64,000 nt of DNA, taken from Guadua angustifolia. Its lineage: Eukaryota > Streptophyta > Magnoliopsida > Poales > Poaceae. The DNA is taken from NCBI GenBank assembly GCA_036346375.1, contig CM070500.1, positions 78,782,437 through 78,846,436 of the forward strand, in the 5' to 3' direction. Position numbers and translations under genes: made by a program. The notes beneath the pieces are model-generated. The model did no database searches. It was not told where the DNA came from and saw only the letters and a program-made list of their open reading frames with translations. Shown piece after piece: positions 57,542 to 64,000 of this stretch. Each line of letters starts with the position of its first letter. The stretch's first letter is position 1.

Positions 57542-59202
57542 ATGAAGCACGTAATTCTCTCCGTGCAAATCTTTCTGTTACTTTCCGGCTTCTCCTATTC
57601 GATTAAAACCCATCACACCTCGATTTTTAGCTTCGGCAACTCCTACACCGACACCGGCAACCTCGTCATCATCTCTGCCCCGGCGTGGATAACCAAACCG
57701 CCATACGGGATGACCTTCTTTGGACACCCCACTGGCCGCGTCTCTGATGGAAGATTGGTCATCGATTTCATCGGTAAAATTTGTTAACGAGTTTCTTTTT
57801 TTTTCACCAAAACATACCCAAAATTCAAGGTAATACAAGAAATAGGATAGGGTCGTTTAGAACTTCCTTTGGGCTAAGAACATTAGCTAATTTTTGCCAC
57901 ACAATTTTGGTCAAATAAACGTGTACATGCATCGATCTTGTCATTACCGGTGTCTACATGTACATAGGAAGAGGCTTGCAACTCATGCAGTTGTCATCAT
58001 TGATTCACACCGTTTGACATAACGTACGCAGCTGAACTGCTGAAGCGCTGGGGCTCCCTCTGCTTGCGCCATCGTTCGCGGCGAACCAAAACTTCCGGCA
58101 AGGCGCAAACTTCGCGGTGGCCGGCGCCACGGCGCTAAACCGTACATTCTTCGCACGCAACGGCGTCAATGTTCCCTCGTATAACATCTCCCTCACCGAC
58201 CAGCTCGGATGGTTCGATGCCATGAAGCCCTCGCTCTGCAACACACCCCAAGGTCCGTGTCACACTACGCTACACATTAGTTACACTAAATATTAGTAGC
58301 TTGGATGCTCTGACTATAAATAAATGTACGCATTGTTGCATCCTGCTAGCGTGTAATGGATGCTTCGCGAAGGCGTTGTTTGTCGTGGGGGAGTTCGGAT
58401 GGAACGACTACGAGCTCATGTTGCGCGCGGGTAAAAGTGTGGATGAGGTGAGATCTCACGTACCTCAGATTGTCGGAATGATCTCTGCCGCCACGGAGGT
58501 ACATGCACATGGACATCCACAATGATTAACACGCATCTACGTGCAAAAAAGGAGTCAGAGAAAATTTCTAGACCTGATCCAACAAGACGTATACATTTGT
58601 CCCGTGCAGAAACTCATCAAGGAAGGCGCCAAGACAGTCGTCGTGTCGGGGGTCACTCCGCTCGGATGCGCGCCGTGGAACTTGGTGCCCTTCGCAAGTC
58701 AAGATAAAGCAGACTACGAGCCGGACACCGGCTGCCTGAAGAAGCTGAACCAGCTGGCCCAGGGCCACAACTCGCAGCTTCGTCGGGCTCTGATTCGGCT
58801 CAAAGGCAAGTACCCAGGCGCGAGGATCACCTACGCCGACTTCTACACGCCCATCATCGAGTTCTGCGCTTCTCCGGATCACTTTGGTAAAGATCCACAT
58901 ACCATCGATTAATTTGGTCCTGCACAGATCCCGTCCGGCATTTTTAACAGGTCGATGTATGATCAAACCCAGGGTTCAATGGGACGGACGGTGCCCTTAG
59001 GAGTTGCTGCGGCGGTGGCGGCGGGCAGTACAACTTCAACCTCAGCGCGTTCTGCGGCACGCCGGGCGTGAGCGCGTGCCAGGACCCGTCGGCGTACGTG
59101 AACTGGGACGGCGTCCATCTCACCGAGGCTGCGTACCACCGCATCGCCAGCAGTTGGCTCAAGGGACCCTACGCGCACCCTCCTATACTGAGCACCGATT
59201 AG
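57542..59202 (+). CDS. GDSL esterase/lipase (SGNH hydrolase), five exons
   Basis: Exons 57,542-57,773, 58,046-58,252, 58,350-58,498, 58,610-58,886 and 58,973-59,202 give 364 aa with consistent phases and no stop. An N-terminal signal peptide (residues 1-21) predicts secretion. Block I FSFGNSYTDTGN carries Ser34 (GNS, not GDS); block II ANFAVAGAT; block III GEFGWNDY; block V DGVHLTEAAY (Asp334, His337). The cysteine cluster RSCCGGGGGQYNFN is typical. Exon 4 has the same 277 nt as the minus-strand paralogue. The exon 2 acceptor is unusual: the AG at 58,031 would cause a frameshift and only the AG 14 nt later restores the frame, losing two residues of the FIAEALGLP block. Esterase of unknown substrate. 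A polyadenylation-like AATAAA is at about 59,251. Confidence 0.87.
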
Positions 59203-59229
59203 CAATTGCCGGCGTGCCGGCCCTCCCTC

Positions 59230-59640
59230 TATGAACAATAGTAGGCACATAAATAAACGAAAATTGAACGGTATTCATATGGAATCTATCTCAACGTGTG
59301 GTCGAATCCAAACTCATCTTTTATTGTTTCCTTTATATATTGAACATTCTCTTCACAAGAGATCAATCTAATAAACCGAGAGAACAAAATTTCCTCCTTG
59401 TATTGTTTCTGCTCTAATTCTTGTGATTGTGTTGGTATGCTATTGATTGATTATGGGTGAACAACTACGTTTTATAACACGTTATCAGCACGATTTTCTA
59501 CTAAGACCAGTTGAGATCGTCTGCTTGAAACAATTTACACGATATCGGATTTTATCTTGCCACACACGGTCATCCTACATGAAAGGCTTTTATGTAATCG
59601 TTGATCCTGTAGATCATCACATCAATTCATAGCATGCTGT
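59230..59640. other. Possible LTR remnant
   Basis: Contains ATAACACGTTATCAGCACGA near 59,476, a string I know from plant retrotransposon LTR/primer-site junctions, preceded by an R-U5-like stretch (CTTCACAAGAGATC...CTCCTTGTATTG). No ORF or second LTR seen, so only a remnant. Confidence 0.35.
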
Positions 59641-60243
59641 TACTGTTTATCAACAAATTAAAGGGGGAACGGCGGCAGCACACGCCTCAACGTCGACCGG
59701 CGGTGGTGCGCCCGAAGCGCCCACGCTTGGTGACGGAGGCGGCCGGAGCCTCGGCGATGGCCAGCGCTTGTACGCCCGAAGCACAGCACCCGGCATCGTT
59801 TCGGCTTCCGTGCGAGGCGGCGGCCCGCCGTTTTTTGCGCACATCGCGAGCTCCGCACCGCTATCGGCCGTCGCGCCCGCCGGTTCGCCCACTGCTCACT
59901 TGCTCACACGCCTGGAAATCGAAGCGGCGTACCGTGACTCTTCGGTTACCACGCTCGCGACAACGGTGGCACGACCGGGAGTCTCAACGGCTTCAACGCC
60001 TACGGCAGCGGCGGACCATCCGGTGATGCTCGGTTTCCACGCCCACTGCCACATCGCGCGCCAGAAGACGCTTCACGTTGAGAGCCTCGCGCCGCATCGC
60101 CTTGGCCGCCGGCCTCGTGCCGCGAGGAACCGGCCTCGCGCCCGTCACCGCGACGCACCGCCGGCATCTGTCAAGGTATCGGCTTCGGATGATGATCAGG
60201 AAGGCGCGAGGCAGGAGATAGTGAATCAGGCGGGAAAGCTTTA
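59641..60243. other. GC-rich stretch with overlapping open frames, unassigned
   Basis: Both strands stay open for 130-160 codons (plus 59,768-60,244; minus 59,650-59,892) because the sequence is GC-rich and Arg/Ala/Pro-coding. I recognise no domain. It may be the gag leader of the LTR remnant before it or a captured gene piece. Confidence 0.35.
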
Positions 60244-60325
60244 GGGTGTGTTTGGTAGGGATTCAGTGAAGCTAAGAATTTTAGCTTCACCAGATTCGTG
60301 AAGTTCGGGAATCGTGAGACATTAA

Positions 60326-60615
60326 GGCCCTGTTTGGCAGAGCTTGCTCCCAACTTCGCGGAGTGAATCTGTGAAGCTCGCCAAGCGGAGTTTTCGAGAA
60401 TCGCTCCTGGGTGATTCCGTGAAGTGATTCTCCGAAATGAACTAGGAGCTGGAGCTGAAAAAAGTCTTCTCTGATTCACTCCCAACAAAGAGTCGGTTCT
60501 CCATAGAGTTTATCCTATGAATTAGTTAGAGAATCACTTTCACGATAGAATCACTTCTCTGAGAATCACTTCTAACAGAGAATCGTAATCGAGAGGAGCT
60601 CTACCAAATAGGCCC
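60326..60615. mobile_element. Tourist-like MITE (PIF/Harbinger type)
   Basis: Ends GGCCCTGTTTGGCAGAGCT and AGCTCTACCAAATAGGCCC are inverted copies with few mismatches. TAA flanks both sides (60,323-60,325 and 60,616-60,618). 290 bp, no coding. It splits another small repeat (GTGTGTTTGG before, GTGTGTTTAG after). Confidence 0.85.
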
Positions 60616-60639
60616 TAAGTGTGTTTAGATAGATCATCT

Positions 60640-62955
60640 TGTTTACATTTTAGACCAAAAATATAAACTTAATTCACTTTATTTTAGCCTACAAGTTTCA
60701 GATTTCAGTGAAGCCGGAATTTCTTTGAATACAACAACATCCATAATAATGTTTATTCCTAAATTTAATTTTACTAATTGTTTTGTGACTCAAGAATTAA
60801 GTATTTTGTATATTTGAATACATTCTGATCCTAAAATCTCATGAATATTGATTTCATCATTTCATTACTTATTATACACAAATTCTCATTAAAAATCATA
60901 TTAGCACCATAATCAAAGTTTAATTTGAATAATAATCACTGTACTTCAAAAATTAAATATTTTTGTATATTTAGATTCTTCTAGATTTTAAATGAATATA
61001 TAAATTTATTTCACCTCATATGGATTGAAAACATGAAAGATATTCAAGATTGAATGTCACTTTCGGTTTGGAAATTGAATGAAAAATTGGAAATACACTT
61101 TCAATCACAGGAGGCGTCTTTACCCTTGAATTGGCGCTGCTAGTACTGGCTGACAGAGGGGTCTCGCGCGCCATAGAGGGAAGGCAGGGGAGCGTCTAGG
61201 GCTGGCCGGCGACGGCACTCCGATGGTTCTCCGGCGACGGCGACGGCATGGGGAGAGAGAGCTCGGCGAGGCTCAGCTGGAAGCGGAATCAATTCGGTCG
61301 GAGAAGAAGCAGAGTGGTGCGCCACCGGACTCGAGCGGCGACGGCAGAGACACCACGCCGGAGAGGATGAACAGGGGTGTTAGGAGTTGAATCGGTAGCA
61401 CATTAAGCATGAAGGGGTACTAGTGGTTCCATTTTTGAGGTTTACCTGAAAGGAGAAGCCCTGAGAAGCTCTGCCACCGGTGACCGGCCATGAGGAAGAA
61501 GGGCGCACGGCGGCAGCAACATTTTACATGAAGAGGGCTAAATGATTTTGAGGGGATTTGATCACTAGGATGCACCGATGGTGTATCTAAAAGCAATTTG
61601 AAAGTGGGTTCTTATTCCGTGCGAATCGGTTTCGGCTTTGAGCTTGGAAGCTCCCTGGCAATGGCGGAAGTGCAAGGGAATCCTGGAGCTTCGGTTGAGC
61701 AAAGGAAGGGAAAGATGAGGGGGAATGAAAGCGCTGCCTCTGTGACCTCAGTGCGCCATTTATAGATGAGGAACCAAGCAGATGAGCCCTGCCCCGATTG
61801 AGCTTAGTCTAGGTTGCGAGTTTCACCGAATGCGACAAGGGGAAACAGGCTGCGGTATGGCGTGAAACGGAGCAAGGACGAACGTGGCGATGATCATGGC
61901 TGAGATGAGATGAAGATGACGCAGTGAGATGACCGAACGAAGAGCTGGTTCGCTGAATCAAGTTGCGGATGTGTTCTGCACTTCGGAAGAGCTCACCTCC
62001 CACCTGTGGACCGAACGGGATCGAAGGAGAAGAGCCTGGTAGCTAGGGCCTGGGACCACTGCCAGAGGCTGGATGATTTCACTGTTGCGCCAACAAAACG
62101 GGATAGGGATGATCGGCCCACATGTCAGTGATTGGTTGAAGAAAACAGGGTGGTTGGGGTGAAATTCTCCCTCTCTCTCTCTCTGATTTTGTTGGTGGTC
62201 AAATGGATGTAGAAAATGGTGTAACTTTTTGACCGAAGTCTTCAGACTGTATTTATCCCCTGGTAAAATTTTGAGATTAAACCAAGTTACTGAGAATTTA
62301 TAAATATTCTTTCAATAGTGACTGTTTGAATTTCTAATCTCTGACCTCGATTTTTAGTTGAAATCAAATGAAGTCTATTATTTTTGAAATTTTGTTTTTA
62401 AATTGCATTTGATCTCAGAATGCTTCTGTAAAATTTTCAAGCCAAGATATAGTTCCATTATTTTATAAAAATTCTGACATGGCAATTTCTAGATTTTCAG
62501 GGTTTCTGTTTTTAAATTTGGAAAAGTCATAAATGACATTATTAATTTATAATATTTTTAAAAGAGGTATATATTGAATTGAGTTTGTCATGATAATTTT
62601 TACAGATCCATTTGTGACTCCAAAATAATTTATAAATTCTAACAATGCATTGTTTTGATTTAAAAGTTGTCTTTCTAATTTATCTCTTCATTTATTTATG
62701 CATAAAATTTCATTTGCTGGCTAAAAGGGTCTACTTGCATGACCAGGGTTCTCATGGCAATTTTCTAAATTTTTACTTTTTACATTTTTGCCTTTTTCTC
62801 TTTTTCATTCTTTATTTCCTTTTGTTTGATTTTTCTTGCAACACAAAATCCAAGAAAATACAAATAAAGAAAACAATATTTAGAAGTCCCAGAAATATTC
62901 ACAATCAAATTTAAATATCATACTTTTACTGTTCTAGAATTTTTGGGCTGTTACA
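60640..62955 (-). mobile_element. LTR-like remnant ending GCTGTTACA
   Basis: GC-rich part (61.1-62.1 kb), then AT-rich with AAAATTCTGACA, ending ATTTTTGGGCTGTTACA at 62,955. Minus-strand LTR start TGTAACAGCCC. It abuts the Gypsy protease coding region, so it is inserted in that element or truncates it. The left limit is not known; the start given is approximate. Open frames in it have no domain. Confidence 0.5.
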
Positions 62956-63515
62956 CCTTACATGCTTTGACTGGCACGGAAGATTTGGCTACGGTGTGTA
63001 TACAGACAATGGTGGGTAATCAGATTATTCTTATGCTGATTGATTCGGGAAGCTCGCATAGTTTCATCAGTTCCACCTTTCTTGAACACACAAAATATCA
63101 TACCAAGAGTACTCCTCCGTTACAAGTGTATGTGGCGAATGGTGAAGCACTTCAATGTGATAAATATGTACCCAAGCTCGAATGGTGGACTCAAGGTCAT
63201 ACGTTTTCCACGGATATGCGAGTGTTGGCACTGGAGTCATACGATGCAATATTGGGAATGGATTGGCTCCAACATCACAATCCCATAATTTGTGATTGGA
63301 AGAGGAAAACACTGGAATTCAGTGCTAACGGTGGTACTATCAAGTTGCAGGGGATTGGTCATCCGCCGAGCAATATATCTAGAAAACCCTTGTACAAATG
63401 GCATAGTGCCAATGCCATCTGGTCCTTGGCTGTGGTCAGCGAGTGTGTGGAGGACACGACAGGGGAAACCATTCCTGAGACAATCCAACTTGTCCTTCAA
63501 AAGTATCACCGTCTC
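62956..63515 (+). pseudogene. pol: Ty3/Gypsy protease region
   Basis: The frame reads LHALTGTEDLATVC then the retropepsin site LIDSGSSHSFIS (about 63,036-63,070) and ILGMDWLQHHNPIICDW (63,250-63,300). This is the aspartic protease of a Ty3/Gypsy element. The frame is then lost at a 17-bp partial duplication (CAAAAGTATCA at 63,498 and again at 63,515). gag is not in the window; an LTR-like remnant stands directly before it. Confidence 0.85.
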
Positions 63516-64000
63516 AAAAGTATCAGGATGTGTTCCAAGAACCGCTGTCGTTACCACCATCTGGTGTCTACGACCATGCTATATCCTTGATGCCTGGCGC
63601 TTCACCAGTCAATTGCAGGCCGTATCGATATTCACCCATGCAAAAGGATGAGATTGAACATCAGGTGGCGGACATGCTCCAAAAGGGATTCATTCAACCG
63701 AGTGTAAGCCCTTTCGCTTCTCCGGTGTTATTGGTTCAAAAGAAAGATAGCAATTGGAGATTTTGTGTTGATTACCGTAAATTTAACAGTATCACAATCA
63801 AAAACAAATTTCCGATGCCGGTGGTTGATGAACTTCTTGATGAGTTAGTAGGAACACAATATTTTTCGAAGTTGGATTTGAAGGAAGGATATCATCAAAT
63901 TCGTATGGTTGAAGCAGACATGGATAAAACGGCATTTAAAACTCATCATGGTCATTTCCAATTTTGCGTGATGCCGTTTGGATTAACAAATGCACCAGCT
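63516..64000 (+). pseudogene. pol: Ty3/Gypsy reverse transcriptase, cut by the window edge
   Basis: In the frame after the duplication: VFQEPLSLPPSGVYDHAI, then DMLQKGFIQPSVSPFASPVL, WRFCVDYRKFNSITIKN, PVVDELLDELVG, FSKLDLKEGYHQIRM and FCVMPFGLTNAPA. This is the start of RT; the YVDD motif lies beyond the window. PVVDELLDEL and KLDL-x-GYHQIRM fit chromoviruses (CRM/Reina side), with low certainty. No stop seen from about 63,518 to the edge. Confidence 0.8.

Noticed and set aside
60171..60488. 105-codon minus-strand frame
   Set aside because: It crosses the boundary of the Tourist MITE at 60,326 and a repeat, so it is not a gene.

Overview
This window looks like nuclear DNA of a grass, probably a panicoid. 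The evidence is split genes with GT-AG introns and GC-rich first exons, three copies of a grass-type GDSL esterase, and dense nested transposons of grass families (SIRE-like Copia with a third ORF, CACTA, hAT, Tourist, Stowaway and MULE miniature elements, long solo LTRs). I see no bacterial genes, no CRISPR array and no rRNA or tRNA gene. Species and genus are inference only.

Layout. At 1-4.9 kb there is AT-rich intergenic DNA with LINE tails and miniature transposons, including a hAT-type element with a perfect 8-bp target duplication. At 4.9-8.2 kb (+) lies an apparently intact five-exon TBL/PMR5-type gene (probable cell-wall O-acetyltransferase, 370 aa). At 8.7-10.9 kb is a Helitron-like segment carrying two tandem copies of an amino-acid-transporter gene fragment. 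At 11.46-14.73 kb (-) is a five-exon GDSL esterase/lipase gene (379 aa if one non-consensus splice is used) with two miniature elements in its last intron.

From 16.3 to about 46.9 kb the window is mostly one large CACTA (En/Spm) transposon read on the minus strand. It carries a TNP2 transposase gene (38.9-45.5 kb) and a second gene with Transposase_24-like, DUF8039-like and Ulp1-protease-like parts. It has been opened by an 11-kb SIRE-type Copia element (18,997-29,994, TSD CTCGC), a 4.1-kb solo LTR (TSD ACTAT) holding a smaller solo LTR (TSD CCTTC), and a 3.5-kb solo LTR (TSD ATAAA) holding a hAT-type element (TSD TAGATCAT). Removing these leaves about 11.9 kb, a normal size for an autonomous CACTA. 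The Copia element keeps an open gag ORF and an open 493-aa env-like third ORF, while its pol is broken.

From 46.9 to 55.4 kb there are nested Stowaway and MULE-type elements, a Copia RNase H fragment and LTR-like remnants. From 55.6 to 59.2 kb (+) lie a broken GDSL copy and, just downstream, an intact five-exon GDSL gene (364 aa). The end of the window holds a Tourist element, another LTR-like remnant, and the protease and reverse transcriptase start of a Ty3/Gypsy element cut by the window edge.

The host genes are two families acting on esters in the secretory pathway or cell wall: TBL acyltransferase and GDSL hydrolases. Both use SGNH-type Ser and Asp-x-x-His motifs but they are separate families. 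The three GDSL copies are probably an old local duplication pushed apart by about 40 kb of nested transposons. The clearest unexplained signal is a cluster of dyad motifs of the form GCGGT-N3-ACCGC, found both upstream of the LTR TATA box and just upstream of the env-like ORF of the Copia element.
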